From an uncultured Prevotella sp. (GTDB lineage Bacteria > Bacteroidota > Bacteroidia > Bacteroidales > Bacteroidaceae), in contig CAMOEW010000001.1 in the NCBI GenBank assembly GCA_946612625.1, forward strand, positions 62,001 through 126,000: DNA of 64,000 nucleotides. The letters run 5' to 3'. The notes under the pieces are model-generated. The model saw nothing but the letters and a program-made list of their open reading frames with translations. It did no database searches and was not told the origin of the DNA. The first letter of the stretch is position 1; each line of letters opens with the position of its first letter. Shown in pieces: positions 34,467-43,821 of this stretch. Made by a program: the position numbers and the translations under genes.

Positions 34467-35049
34467 TGGTCTTAATATTTTTAAGTTCAATAACAGTCTT
34501 GTCGCCATTCTTCTCTATCAGCTCTACAACAGTTACCATTGATGCTGATTTACTGAAATGCAGGTTTATCTTCTGAAACATCTGCTTCATATCCTTACGC
34601 AATGGTGTAAGCTGAGCTATCCACTCTGTCTGAGTGCCAGTAATACGCGACTTGAAGTCGTTCTCATCGTTGAGACATTTGCCTACAACGCTGTTCATCA
34701 TAATACGAGCTATCTCACTGAACATCTTGTTCTTTTTAACATCGATGATGTCCTTACGGCCATTATTCTTCAGAAGTACTTTATTGCCATTGAGCACGAA
34801 TACATATTTATATGGTGTTACGTATTCCCAGCGCAGGCGGTTGTCCTTACTGTAATACATCTTTCCTCTGGATACCATTTTGTCGTTAAGCATCTTCAGA
34901 TGTTTGGTCTGAACAAAATCGCACTGCAACGTCCTCAGCGAAGATGCAACGCTGTTTATCTGCTGTTTTACAATTGCCTCGTTAACCTTCTGCGGGAACA
35001 AAGGCACACACGTCAGTACAGCTAAAATACAAACAATGACTCGATTCAT
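34429..35049 (-). CDS. LolA-like outer-membrane carrier (ApeM-like)
   Basis: A 206-residue periplasmic protein with a signal peptide (to about residue 19, VPLFPQ). The LolA-type fold begins with VASSLRTLQCDFVQTKHLKMLNDKMVSRGKMYYSKDNRLRWEYVTPYKY in segments: a short helix, then strands with SRGKMYYSK and LRWEYVTPY, the usual LolA/ApeM signature. It probably ferries a hydrophobic lipid-linked polyene across the periplasm rather than general lipoproteins. Its stop lies inside the following gene. Confidence 0.85.
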   Translation of the reverse strand: MNRVIVCILAVLTCVPLFPQKVNEAIVKQQINSVASSLRTLQCDFVQTKHLKMLNDKMVSRGKMYYSKDNRLRWEYVTPYKYVFVLNGNKVLLKNNGRKDIIDVKKNKMFSEIARIMMNSVVGKCLNDENDFKSRITGTQTEWIAQLTPLRKDMKQMFQKINLHFSKSASMVTVVELIEKNGDKTVIELKNIKTNVAFSEDIFAVN

Positions 35050-35071
35050 ATTACTGTTCTTGTGCTATTTT

Positions 35072-35425
35072 CTACTTGGCAATTAACAGGCAGCCAGCAA
35101 CTATCAGAAACACACCTATCCACTTTGCAGCCGATACCGATTCGTGGAACACAACAATCGCTGCCACCATCCCAAAAACATAGCTAAGGCTTATCATAGG
35201 ATAAGCCATGCTGAACGGAAATGTCTTTACAATATACATCCAGAGAAGTGAACCTGTGCCAAAGAGCAAACCACTCATAGCGAACTGCCAGTTGCAAAAC
35301 ACAGAAGTCCAGAATGAACAAGACCACTCAAAGGGCGGCATTTTCACCAATGCCAGCTTTAAGAATACCTGCCCACCGGTTAGCAACAGGCATTGCAACA
35401 ATGTGTAAGGTATAATCTTCCACAT
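35072..35425 (-). CDS. Small EamA/SMR-type four-helix transporter
   Basis: A 117-residue protein with four hydrophobic helices (about 5-25, 40-60, 68-90, 96-114) and the EamA/SMR-type ending AKWIGVFLIVAGCLLIAK. Relatives include small multidrug-resistance proteins and the ArnE/ArnF flippase pair. A flippase-like role for an intermediate of this cluster is inference. It lies directly upstream (22 bases) of the LolA-like gene and abuts the ACP gene. Confidence 0.75.
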   Translation of the reverse strand: MWKIIPYTLLQCLLLTGGQVFLKLALVKMPPFEWSCSFWTSVFCNWQFAMSGLLFGTGSLLWMYIVKTFPFSMAYPMISLSYVFGMVAAIVVFHESVSAAKWIGVFLIVAGCLLIAK

Positions 35426-35668
35426 CTATTTCACCTTGCTCTCAATATAATCGCAGAACTGGTTCAATGTGGTAACACCTGCCATTTCCTCTGGTTTAAT
35501 CTTAAACCCGAAATTTTTCTCAACAATAACCACTATGTCAACGAAGTCAAGGCTGTCGATACCCATGTCTTCTTTTAACTTGGCATCCCCGAAAATCTTA
35601 TCCTCATCTATCTCAAGATCGTCAATCAGGAATGACCTTACTTTTTCTTCAATTTCTTTTCTCTCCAT
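35426..35668 (-). CDS. Acyl carrier protein A of polyene locus
   Basis: An 80-residue ACP with the phosphopantetheine site DMGIDSLDFVDIV (Ser at about residue 35) and acidic helices. It carries the growing acyl chain or aryl starter. One of three ACPs in the locus and distinct from housekeeping AcpP at 56254. Its stop abuts the transporter start. Confidence 0.92.
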   Translation of the reverse strand: MERKEIEEKVRSFLIDDLEIDEDKIFGDAKLKEDMGIDSLDFVDIVVIVEKNFGFKIKPEEMAGVTTLNQFCDYIESKVK

Positions 35669-35686
35669 TATCAGCTTTATATTTGT

Positions 35687-36220
35687 TTATTTCGACTCTT
35701 TTTTCAGGATATCACGTATAATTTTACCTATCTTCCGTCCCATTCTCAACGAGAGATATTTCGTCATTGCAAGTTTTGTCGTCAAGGCAGGAACCTGCGT
35801 AATAGCATCGTTGGTCTGAACGTCATCCATGTGGAAAAGAACGGTTCCGTTGGCAGAAACAATCTCCACACTACCTTTTATCTGCTCCTTACGACCCAAC
35901 TCAGTCACGGTAATTGCCATTGTGTATGGGGCGTCGGGGTAATTACCTAAACGGAAATACTTCTTCACATGAGGTTTCAAGCCTTTAATGCAAGAGTTAA
36001 CGATTGACTTCCTATCCTTATTCCAGTCAACCTCATATCGCGAGAATTCTTCTTCGGTGAGATTATATATTTTAGCCTTTGAGAAGTCCATCGTGAGGTT
36101 CATCTTGGAGATAATCGTTATTTCATCCAATTTATTAATTGTCACAAGTGCCTGCTGAGCATTCAAAACACCTACTAACATCATGATGAAACCCAATACA
36201 AATAATCTTTTCATTTTCAC
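35687..36220 (-). CDS. Hypothetical exported protein, first gene of second transcription unit
   Basis: A 177-residue protein with signal peptide (KMKRLFVLGFIMMLVGVLNAQ). The mature part has VTINKLDEITIISKMNLTM, a mixed alpha/beta body and a basic C-terminal helix (RMGRKIGKIIRDILKKESK). No family recognised. It sits behind a strong promoter and an unusually good Shine-Dalgarno site (AAAGGAG, 8 bases before ATG). The next gene is an ACP. Confidence 0.65.
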   Translation of the reverse strand: MKMKRLFVLGFIMMLVGVLNAQQALVTINKLDEITIISKMNLTMDFSKAKIYNLTEEEFSRYEVDWNKDRKSIVNSCIKGLKPHVKKYFRLGNYPDAPYTMAITVTELGRKEQIKGSVEIVSANGTVLFHMDDVQTNDAITQVPALTTKLAMTKYLSLRMGRKIGKIIRDILKKESK

Positions 36221-36264
36221 TCCTTTTACTTGAATTACCTAATTATTAAGTCTCTAATCGAGTG

Positions 36265-36296
36265 CAAATATAGCAAAAAATTTTTTTATCCGCAAA
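36265..36296 (-). promoter_or_regulatory. Internal promoter of the polyene locus
   Basis: On the minus strand, TTTG (36293-36296), 20 bases, TATATTTG (36265-36272). It lies in the only sizeable gap (97 bases) of the locus and would drive the genes from 36220 down to the exporter. Confidence 0.85.
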
Positions 36297-36317
36297 TTTT
36301 TGATATAATATTGCTTC

Positions 36318-37640
36318 CTATGACTGCCGATTATAGAATTTTCGGTCTGGCTTGCCGTTGTATGTGCGCCTCACCGACTCCACCTTCTCATAAATCATCG
36401 GTATCTTATATGGTTCTAGTTTCATCTTGAGGAACAACGCTATCGCTTTCTTGTTGAGAACGTTGTTTTTTGTCACTACAAGAAGTTTCAGTGCAACGCC
36501 AGTTATCGGATGCTTTACAGGTATGCAGATACAGTCGGCAACATCTGGGTGTGCCATAGCTGCATTTTCAACGTCGGTGGGAGCAACCTTAAAACCTCCT
36601 ACGTTGATTACGTCGTCCTCGCGTCCGGAAAGGTGTAGCATACCCTCATCATCAAGTCTGCCTATATCCGATGTGAAGACAGTTGCATCATGCAGCACCG
36701 TTGCCGTCCGTTCCGGCTCACCCACGTATCCCGACATCAGAGTGTCTCCCTGACAGGAAATTAGTCCGCCATCGGTAATGACAACCTTGGAGTTTTTCAT
36801 CGGACGACCCAGACATCCTGCTATACAGCGGCCGTCGTTAAAGTTGTAGGTGCTTATAATGCCCGTTTCGGTAGAGGCATAAGTATTGTATAGGCGGCTT
36901 TTGGGCAACAAGTGACACAACTGCTTCATATCGTCGTGGGATATTGCTGCTGCACCGGTCTCGACAAAATCTATCTTGTCGGCAAGAGCTGCCAGTCGTT
37001 CTGCATTGAACTGGATAAGTATTCTGATACTTGCAGGCACAAGAAAGGTGGCGAACTTCTCTGCCGGGAAACTGAAGGCACAGAAGAAATCGTTGACATT
37101 TTTCAATCCGTCGGTAATAATGATTGTTGCACCAAGAAGTACCACAGGATAAATCTTCGACAGACTGCCGATATGGTTAAGTGGTCCGTTGATTACAAAC
37201 ACCAATTCGTGGCTAAATCCCTGGCCGTCGATAAGGTTCTCTGCATCGGCAACGATCGCACGATGGCTGACAATCACTCCCTTCGACTGTCCGGTTGTGC
37301 CTGTGGTATAAAGAATATCAGCTATGCCATCAGGCATCTCATGTGCCGACAAAAGCATGGTTACCTTGTCGAAAAGCTCGTCGGGCATACTCTTCTCTAA
37401 TGGAGCCACAACGCAACCTATAATGTGAAGAGCGAAATAAGTTACGACAAAGTCTATCGACTGTGTATTTCGAGCAGTGACGATCTGACCCTTAACATAC
37501 GACTGACCTTTAAGTTGATTTGCCTTGATTAGCACTCTTTCGTAAAGCTGAGAGTATGTCAGGATCTCGCCGTTTCCAACCAATGCCACCTTGTCAGGAT
37601 ATAGTTGCGCATCTTGTTGAAGGTAGTCTTCAAGAGTCAT
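36318..37640 (-). CDS. AMP-dependent ligase (ApeH-like), starter activation
   Basis: A 440-residue member of the adenylating (ANL) superfamily, somewhat short for the family (about 500). The ATP loop is DILYTTGTTGQSKGVIVSHRA (residues about 107-127). Further motifs are NTYASTETG (motif A5), TSDIGRLDDEGMLHLSGREDD (A7/A8) and INVGGFKVAPTDVE; the C-terminal Lys region is RTYNGKPDRK. In aryl polyene systems such an enzyme loads the aromatic starter acid onto an ACP. It overlaps the upstream ACP gene by 4 bases. Confidence 0.9.
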   Translation of the reverse strand: MTLEDYLQQDAQLYPDKVALVGNGEILTYSQLYERVLIKANQLKGQSYVKGQIVTARNTQSIDFVVTYFALHIIGCVVAPLEKSMPDELFDKVTMLLSAHEMPDGIADILYTTGTTGQSKGVIVSHRAIVADAENLIDGQGFSHELVFVINGPLNHIGSLSKIYPVVLLGATIIITDGLKNVNDFFCAFSFPAEKFATFLVPASIRILIQFNAERLAALADKIDFVETGAAAISHDDMKQLCHLLPKSRLYNTYASTETGIISTYNFNDGRCIAGCLGRPMKNSKVVITDGGLISCQGDTLMSGYVGEPERTATVLHDATVFTSDIGRLDDEGMLHLSGREDDVINVGGFKVAPTDVENAAMAHPDVADCICIPVKHPITGVALKLLVVTKNNVLNKKAIALFLKMKLEPYKIPMIYEKVESVRRTYNGKPDRKFYNRQS

Positions 37641-37861
37641 TTCTCGGCAAGTTTTCGTTCCACCATCTCTACAATACTGTCGAGTGTCTTGAAATTCCTC
37701 GGTGTAGCATCAAGCGATTCCAGTTTTATGCCATATTCGTCAGATAAGGTCATAAGGATTGTGGTCACACCAAGAGAGTCCAACTCGCTGAACAAGAAGT
37801 CGGAATCAAAATCCACCAATGGAAGAACGTCTTCCAGCAATGTTCTAATTTTCTCTTTCAT
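37637..37861 (-). CDS. Acyl carrier protein B of polyene locus
   Basis: A 74-residue ACP: SDFLFSELDSLGVTTILMTL, with the phosphopantetheinylated Ser in ELDSLG (about residue 31). The sequence around the Ser is atypical (LDSLGVT rather than DSLDxVE), which suggests a specialised partner, probably the AMP-ligase gene it overlaps by 4 bases. Confidence 0.9.
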   Translation of the reverse strand: MKEKIRTLLEDVLPLVDFDSDFLFSELDSLGVTTILMTLSDEYGIKLESLDATPRNFKTLDSIVEMVERKLAEK

Positions 37862-37873
37862 CTTCTTTATTCT

Positions 37874-39016
37874 TTATGATTCACAGGTTTTCATTATATT
37901 TTCTATTGGATTAGAGTATATCGAAAGGAAAATATCCTTAAGTTGTTCCACATCGCAAGTATCGAAACGGTTCAGCTTGGCCATGCGGTCAAGAAATGCC
38001 TCTTTCTGGCTTTCTGTATATTGCAACTGATATTTGGTGTTTCCATAGCGAAGATCGTGGGCAATGAAATTGTTCGGAAAAAGTTTGTACGCCGCATTGA
38101 TGCGTCGGTCAATCAACTTGGCTACTGAATGATGGTATTCGTTGTTTGTAAGATTCTCCAAAGCGCATAATTCTCCATGCGCAATCGGCTTACACAGTTC
38201 GAAATGAACATTTCCCTTCTGCTGGAGTATTCCTGTAAGAATACTATTGAGGTCTTCACCAGGTTTCTTGATGTACTGGCCGTATTGAGTCTGATACAAC
38301 TCAAGTGTTTTAAGAATGTCGCACGACTCCCATTCGTATGATACTGATACCGGCACAATGTTTAAGTCGGCAAGAGCCTTTATCTTGTTCGACGGTTCGC
38401 TCATGCAGAACATTTTCACTATGCCCTGGTCAGTAGCATCGATACCGTTCTTAGTCCGCCCGTTGCGTTGCGCTATCCATACCGATTGATGCTTCTCGGT
38501 AATTACGTATCGAATATACTCTGACAGATGCATTGATGCCAAATAGAAATCCTTTGGGCTACCGCCAGGACGTTCCACCCTGAACATTTTATTAGCCTTT
38601 CCAATGTCAACCACCAACGGATTCATCATAAGGTTGGCTCCAAAGGTTATCTCAGTAGTATCGAAACCATTTATGAAAAGATGGTATTGCAACAGACTTG
38701 CATCAAGCATTATGTCTCTGTGGTTAGACACATAAAGATACGACTGCCGTGGATCAAGACGCTCTATACCGGTACATGTAAACTGCTTGATACTGTTCTC
38801 TATCACACGCTGATTCACAAGTCTCATTGTCTCAGCCTGGAACTCCTTTGTAGTCCTGAACGAGGAAATTCGCTTCTTCACGTCTTCTATCGCCTCGTTA
38901 GGGTATATGTATGACGCAAGCAGCGGAAACGATGCACTCTCTGCAATACGCTTCATGGCATCGGGTATCTCCTCTTCGTAATAAGGACGAATATCATCAA
39001 ACTTCGGATTCTTCAT
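37874..39016 (-). CDS. PlsB/PlsC-like acyltransferase
   Basis: A 380-residue acyltransferase. The HxxxxD box is VSNHRDIMLDASLL (about 95-108); a downstream motif, VWIAQRNGRTKNG (about 182-194), takes the place of the FPEGTRS box, and VSYEWESCD follows. No membrane segment is obvious. In aryl polyene clusters acyltransferases attach the chain to a lipid or sugar carrier; the acceptor here is unknown. It starts 1 base before the flavoenzyme stop region and lies 12 bases upstream of ACP B. Confidence 0.85.
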   Translation of the reverse strand: MKNPKFDDIRPYYEEEIPDAMKRIAESASFPLLASYIYPNEAIEDVKKRISSFRTTKEFQAETMRLVNQRVIENSIKQFTCTGIERLDPRQSYLYVSNHRDIMLDASLLQYHLFINGFDTTEITFGANLMMNPLVVDIGKANKMFRVERPGGSPKDFYLASMHLSEYIRYVITEKHQSVWIAQRNGRTKNGIDATDQGIVKMFCMSEPSNKIKALADLNIVPVSVSYEWESCDILKTLELYQTQYGQYIKKPGEDLNSILTGILQQKGNVHFELCKPIAHGELCALENLTNNEYHHSVAKLIDRRINAAYKLFPNNFIAHDLRYGNTKYQLQYTESQKEAFLDRMAKLNRFDTCDVEQLKDIFLSIYSNPIENIMKTCES

Positions 39017-39017
39017 A

Positions 39018-40535
39018 TTATTCTTTTCTCGTGTTGATCTTATTAATAATATAATTTTGCCCTAACAGCACCTCACATGTGCTTATTGCCGTCAGTGCGA
39101 CACCGCAAAAACCGTGTAGGTTAATGTTTTGGCCTGTGAGCAACAGGTTTTTTACTTTTGTGACAACAGGTATCTGTGAAACAATAATGTTATTGCAGTC
39201 CTTGCTATAACCAGTGATAGCTCCTTCCTTCACGCCATAGAAATCCCGTATGGTCAGTGGCGACGACATATTCATATTCTCAATGCAATCACGGAATCCT
39301 GGGTGTATTCTCTCTATCATTCCTATAATTTTTTCGGCACACAATTGTTTCCACTCCACATATTCCTTACCGCGACACCCTACAGAGGTATGTTCCCACC
39401 GTCGTACTGTGTCAAACAGCATCGGTGCTGTCACAAGCAGTTTAGTAGCATACTTGTCGGCATCGCCGTCGGGAGGAGTCATCAGTAGGAATCCTTTTGG
39501 CCAATCGCCGTCTGCTTCGCCAAACTTCCATATTTCATTGGAATGTTCTATGTAATATTCCGAATAGTTCATATACGGAAAAGTGCCGTTCTTTAGCTTT
39601 ATGTATAGACAAAAGGCAGAATACGAATTAGGTATTTCCTGCAAGCGTGTCCTGTACGACCTGGGGAAAACATCTTGAGGCATCAGGTTAAGTAATGCAC
39701 ACGGATGAATATCTGAAATGAATATGTCGGCCCTGAAAATACGCTTGCTGACGGTGTGCACGTTTCTCACAACCTTGTCTGAGATATCTATCCATTCCAC
39801 TTTTTCGTTCACTAATACTTCGCCACCATTATCCATTACCACTTCAGCTAACAGATTGGCAAACTTATCACTCCCCCCTTCAAAACGGCATGTGCCGTTT
39901 ATATACAACACATTGATAATGGCATGTACGTATGCTGGCGTTTCGTTGCCACGCCCTCCGTACAGCGGATTCATATATGCAAGCAGGCTCCTCAACTCAT
40001 TATCATCAACATACTTTGCAATAAACGAATCGGCAGCGGTGAGAAAGTCTGGAGGATAGTCGGTAAACAAAGAAGATGCCTGTCGGAGGTTGAACAGATC
40101 GATCTTGTCAGCAATCGCATAGATGGCATCAACATATCTTACTATACCTTCTTTTTCATGCGGGAAATACGACGTCAATGAGTTTATGAAGTTATTCCTG
40201 CCAATAGGTACTGAATATACTGCAGCACTATCGCCAAAGAAAATTTTCGAACTGCAGTTAACATCAGTGCTTCTCACTTCAACCTTGTCCATAATGCCAA
40301 GATACTCACATATACGCCTTGTATTGCCACCTTCGTGCATACCGCCAATAACGTGCATACCTGTATCAAAGGTTTCACCAAATCGCCGGAACGACTGTAG
40401 GCCACCTCCTATGGTTGCATTCTTTTCAAGGATAGTAACACGAAACCCTTCCTTTGCAAGAATGGCTCCAGTGAATAGCCCTCCAAGTCCGGCACCAATT
40501 ATAACCACAGACTTTCTTTCCATAATATTCACCAT
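39018..40535 (-). CDS. Phytoene-desaturase-like FAD oxidoreductase 2
   Basis: A 505-residue flavoenzyme with GxGxxG motif VVIIGAGLGGLFTGAILAKEG (about 9-29), TIGGGLQSF, FDTGMHVIGG and C-terminal FAD motif LLLTGQNINLHGFCGVAL. Its order of motifs matches the enzyme at 32175; the pair look like ancient paralogues kept in the same locus. It directly abuts the GT2-acyltransferase gene. Start could also be ATG 40523 (MERKSVV). Reaction on the polyene or its starter is inferred only. Confidence 0.85.
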   Translation of the reverse strand: MVNIMERKSVVIIGAGLGGLFTGAILAKEGFRVTILEKNATIGGGLQSFRRFGETFDTGMHVIGGMHEGGNTRRICEYLGIMDKVEVRSTDVNCSSKIFFGDSAAVYSVPIGRNNFINSLTSYFPHEKEGIVRYVDAIYAIADKIDLFNLRQASSLFTDYPPDFLTAADSFIAKYVDDNELRSLLAYMNPLYGGRGNETPAYVHAIINVLYINGTCRFEGGSDKFANLLAEVVMDNGGEVLVNEKVEWIDISDKVVRNVHTVSKRIFRADIFISDIHPCALLNLMPQDVFPRSYRTRLQEIPNSYSAFCLYIKLKNGTFPYMNYSEYYIEHSNEIWKFGEADGDWPKGFLLMTPPDGDADKYATKLLVTAPMLFDTVRRWEHTSVGCRGKEYVEWKQLCAEKIIGMIERIHPGFRDCIENMNMSSPLTIRDFYGVKEGAITGYSKDCNNIIVSQIPVVTKVKNLLLTGQNINLHGFCGVALTAISTCEVLLGQNYIINKINTRKE

Positions 40536-42029
40536 TTACTCTCGTTCCATTATATTACATAGTTCGGCATATTTCTTTCTGTAGTGGTTGTTTAGTACCG
40601 ATGTCTGATTTCGGATGCTTCCCATCAACTGCAATTTTTCCTGCGAGAGCCGCTCACCCACTTCAATATACATCTTACTTTTATTAAGCAGGTGCTTTTT
40701 CTTTGGCAGTACCTTTCCAGTGCCATACAGATACATCGGAACTATGTCAACTCCCAATTGTGATGCTATATAGAATGCTCCTTGATGAAAGCGTTGTATA
40801 TGACAGTCGGTTGACCGTGTGCCTTCAGGAAAGATTCCTATATGATAGCCGCGTTCAACGAGCGAGCGCAGTTTTGGCAACAACGCTTCAACACCTTCGG
40901 CTATTGGATAAAACTCTGCATTTCGTATTATAGCGCCATACAAAGGATTATTCCATACCCATTGGTTCGTGAGAAACACTATATTCGGAGCAAGCATCAT
41001 CTGGCACATAAGGTCAAGATGCGACTGATGGTTGCATATAATAACCGATGGTTTCTTGAAATCCTCATTCTCACCAATCTTATACGAGAACGTTGTGCCT
41101 GGCACCCCAATCTTCAGCAATATCAGTCGCGAGCATTTATATAAGAAACGGTGGAGATTGCGGCGTTTCTTCTCTGTTTTCTGACCGATATTCATATAAA
41201 GCCATACACACGGAGATATGATCATCATAATGAAGAATATGGTGAAAAGTATAGCAATCACTGTACGTACCACCCTGGCCGCAGCTCTCCATAATCGAAG
41301 CGGTAGCCCATAGAGAACAGCAAGAAAACACAAGACGGTATTCAGAATACTGATTCTGACAAAGTCTGCTCCCGGCCTGAAGTGACTGACACGTTCCTCC
41401 GCGGGTGGGTAGAACACATTTATCTCAGTCTCAGCAATCTCCACACCATGCCATGAAGCGAAGACAAGCAGTTCCAATTCCGCCTCATATCGTGATGTCA
41501 GCAGCGACAGCCCCTTCATTCTTTTCAGAGGATAGAGCCTGTAGCCTGTCTGAGTGTCTGACAGATAATTTCCTGTCTGTATATAGAACCAAAAGTTAGA
41601 AAACCGATTGGCAAATCGGCTTCCTTGTGAGCACGTCTTGCCTTCCATGTTGCGTTTTCCCACGATCAGTGCACCGGGGTGCTGCTGGTTTGCTTTCAGA
41701 AACTTCTCTATATCTTCTGCATAATGCTGGCCGTCAGAATCTATAGTTATTGCGTATGAGAAGCCCATTTCCAGAGCCTTTCTGAATCCTGTCTTCAAGG
41801 CATATCCCTTGCCCTGGTTCTCTGTATAGTCAACAACCGTGATTTCATCTATCGACTGCAATATCTGCCGTGTATCGTCGGTGCTGCCGTCGTTCACGAC
41901 AATCACATCGTTGCAATGACTCTTGCAGTCGCAAACCACGCCCTCAAGAGTTGCAGCGTTATTGTACGTAGGTATTACTACACAAATTCCTCTCGCACTC
42001 AGTGTGTCTTTTATGCCGGTACTTGTCAT
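40536..42029 (-). CDS. GT2 glycosyltransferase-acyltransferase fusion (ApeJ-like)
   Basis: A 497-residue two-domain protein. N-terminal GT2 domain: VVIPTYNNAATLE (17-29), VVNDGSTDDT, DSDGQH (DxD metal site, about 97-102) and a membrane-associated end. Two hydrophobic segments follow (about 225-280), then a PlsC-type acyltransferase with ICNHQSHLDLM and IGIFPEGTRSTD. The same fusion is a hallmark of aryl polyene clusters (ApeJ type), where it probably builds the glyco-lipid carrier. It overlaps the ketosynthase gene by 4 bases. Confidence 0.9.
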   Translation of the reverse strand: MTSTGIKDTLSARGICVVIPTYNNAATLEGVVCDCKSHCNDVIVVNDGSTDDTRQILQSIDEITVVDYTENQGKGYALKTGFRKALEMGFSYAITIDSDGQHYAEDIEKFLKANQQHPGALIVGKRNMEGKTCSQGSRFANRFSNFWFYIQTGNYLSDTQTGYRLYPLKRMKGLSLLTSRYEAELELLVFASWHGVEIAETEINVFYPPAEERVSHFRPGADFVRISILNTVLCFLAVLYGLPLRLWRAAARVVRTVIAILFTIFFIMMIISPCVWLYMNIGQKTEKKRRNLHRFLYKCSRLILLKIGVPGTTFSYKIGENEDFKKPSVIICNHQSHLDLMCQMMLAPNIVFLTNQWVWNNPLYGAIIRNAEFYPIAEGVEALLPKLRSLVERGYHIGIFPEGTRSTDCHIQRFHQGAFYIASQLGVDIVPMYLYGTGKVLPKKKHLLNKSKMYIEVGERLSQEKLQLMGSIRNQTSVLNNHYRKKYAELCNIMERE

Positions 42030-43804
42030 TTCCTTCGCAGTACAATGGATTTAGAATACACCTGAATCATGCTGTCCATGCCCGCTTTTTCCGTCAGCGC
42101 ACTGAAGGTTGGAGTGCTTTCGTCGTGACAGCCCACAAGCACAATGTTACACTTTCCGCTCCTCAACAACAGCCTCGCATCGCGCAATGCCCACTCAAGC
42201 GACTCGCGTCCCTGGGTGTACGTGATATTGTAACCGTGGCAATGCGTGCGGATGGCAACACTGCTGCTCAGGGTGTTATGAGTGCTCTGCATGAAGTAGG
42301 TAGGCTTAAGCATCACCTCGCCCTCGTCAAGCATCTGGAACAAGAGCTTCTCGCTGTTTTCAAGACAACCCAATGCTGTAGCTGTAACGATGGCATCAGG
42401 AGTTTCCACACCGGCAATACGCAAAGCCTTCAACGATGTTAGCATCGATGCCTTCATTAGCTTACCCATACGCCTTGCCTCTATTGGTTTTACATAGTCA
42501 CGTATTTCTGACAGCTCCTCTTCTGATGTCACCTCTACCTCTGCCACTACTTCTATGCAGTCGTCACCATACTTGATGTATTTCCCGTCGGGATGCGGAT
42601 ATCGTGACAGAATCAGCGACGAGTCGTTGCCTCCAAAGCCGAAAGAGTTGCACAACACATTCTCAAGCGAGCAATGTGCTATTCCTAATGTTGGTTTAAT
42701 ACCGCCGGCCATAGGGTTCTTCCATCCGAGATTTCCGGGAACAAAACTGTCGCGCATGGCAAGCAAGCATATTACAGCTTCGATGCTACCCGAAGCACTG
42801 GTTGTATGACCGGTAAATGACTTTGTGCTTGAGACTAATGGCATTTCTTCTCCGAACACCCTCTTCATTGCCACACTCTCTGACAAGTCATTGTTGGGAG
42901 TGCCTGTACCATGAGCATTTATATACTGTATGTCTGTCGGTTTGAGGTTTGCCATCTGCAATGCCTGACACATGGCAAGGTAAGCACCTTCGCCATTGTC
43001 CGACGAGGCTGTCTGGTGAAAAGCATCACACGCATTGCCATAACCCGTCAAAAAAGCATGAATGGGGACACCTCGTTCGATGGCTGTCTCTTCTGCCTCC
43101 ATCACCACGAAAGCAGCCCCTTCACCGAGATTCAACCCTGCCCGTGTCTCATCAAAAGGACGGCACATCTGCCTATCTAATATCATCAGCGAATTGAAAC
43201 CATTCAGATGAAATTTTGTCAGAGCCTCTGCTCCACCGGCAACAACGATGTCGGCAACTCCAGCCTTTATCATGTTTGCTCCGACAATCATTGCATTTGC
43301 AGCCGACGAACATGCAGTCGATATGGTGGTCCTATCGCTGAAGATTCCGAAATATCCGGCTATACGGTCGGTAGAACTTCCAGCATCATGACTCTTCAGA
43401 CAGTCGGCAGGAGTAACACCGGCAAGAATATCCTTCATGCGCTTCTCGGTAATATCCATCCCTCCGACGGTGGTACCGGAAATCAATACTATGCGCCGAT
43501 GGCGGCCATTGACGTTGGCAGTACTGATGCCGGCATCATGTAAAGCCTGCCTGACAGCGATGATACCCATGAGCGTTGTCCGGTTTATCTCATCGCTTTC
43601 GGCAAATCCCAACAGCGACTTCATCTCAGAGTTCGACATCTTAACTTCGCCAGCCGGCAATTCTTTGTGCTCTGTGTCAAGATACCTTATCTCTCCTATG
43701 CCAGTTTGTCCGGCAAGTAATGCCTCCACTGTCTCCTGCTTGTTTTTGCCTATGGCCGAGACAATACCCTCTCCGGTTATTACAATGTTTTCGCTCATGC
43801 ACAT
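42026..43804 (-). CDS. Ketosynthase with C-terminal ketosynthase-like half (KS-3)
   Basis: A 592-residue beta-ketoacyl-ACP synthase. The full Cys-His-His set is present in ISTACSSAANAM (Cys about 165), NAHGTGTPNND and STKSFTGHTTSASG. A region of about 190 residues follows the KS fold (from about 400). Within it STHNTLSSSVAIRTHCHGYN, GRESLEWALRDARLLL and VLVGCHDESTPTF copy the N-terminal half of a KS (the Ketoacyl-synt_2 type) but without the active-site Cys. This could act as a built-in chain-length-factor partner. ATG 43798 (MSENIV) is a possible start. Confidence 0.88.
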   Translation of the reverse strand: MCMSENIVITGEGIVSAIGKNKQETVEALLAGQTGIGEIRYLDTEHKELPAGEVKMSNSEMKSLLGFAESDEINRTTLMGIIAVRQALHDAGISTANVNGRHRRIVLISGTTVGGMDITEKRMKDILAGVTPADCLKSHDAGSSTDRIAGYFGIFSDRTTISTACSSAANAMIVGANMIKAGVADIVVAGGAEALTKFHLNGFNSLMILDRQMCRPFDETRAGLNLGEGAAFVVMEAEETAIERGVPIHAFLTGYGNACDAFHQTASSDNGEGAYLAMCQALQMANLKPTDIQYINAHGTGTPNNDLSESVAMKRVFGEEMPLVSSTKSFTGHTTSASGSIEAVICLLAMRDSFVPGNLGWKNPMAGGIKPTLGIAHCSLENVLCNSFGFGGNDSSLILSRYPHPDGKYIKYGDDCIEVVAEVEVTSEEELSEIRDYVKPIEARRMGKLMKASMLTSLKALRIAGVETPDAIVTATALGCLENSEKLLFQMLDEGEVMLKPTYFMQSTHNTLSSSVAIRTHCHGYNITYTQGRESLEWALRDARLLLRSGKCNIVLVGCHDESTPTFSALTEKAGMDSMIQVYSKSIVLRRK

Positions 43805-43821
43805 GTCGTTCTGTTGCTTCC

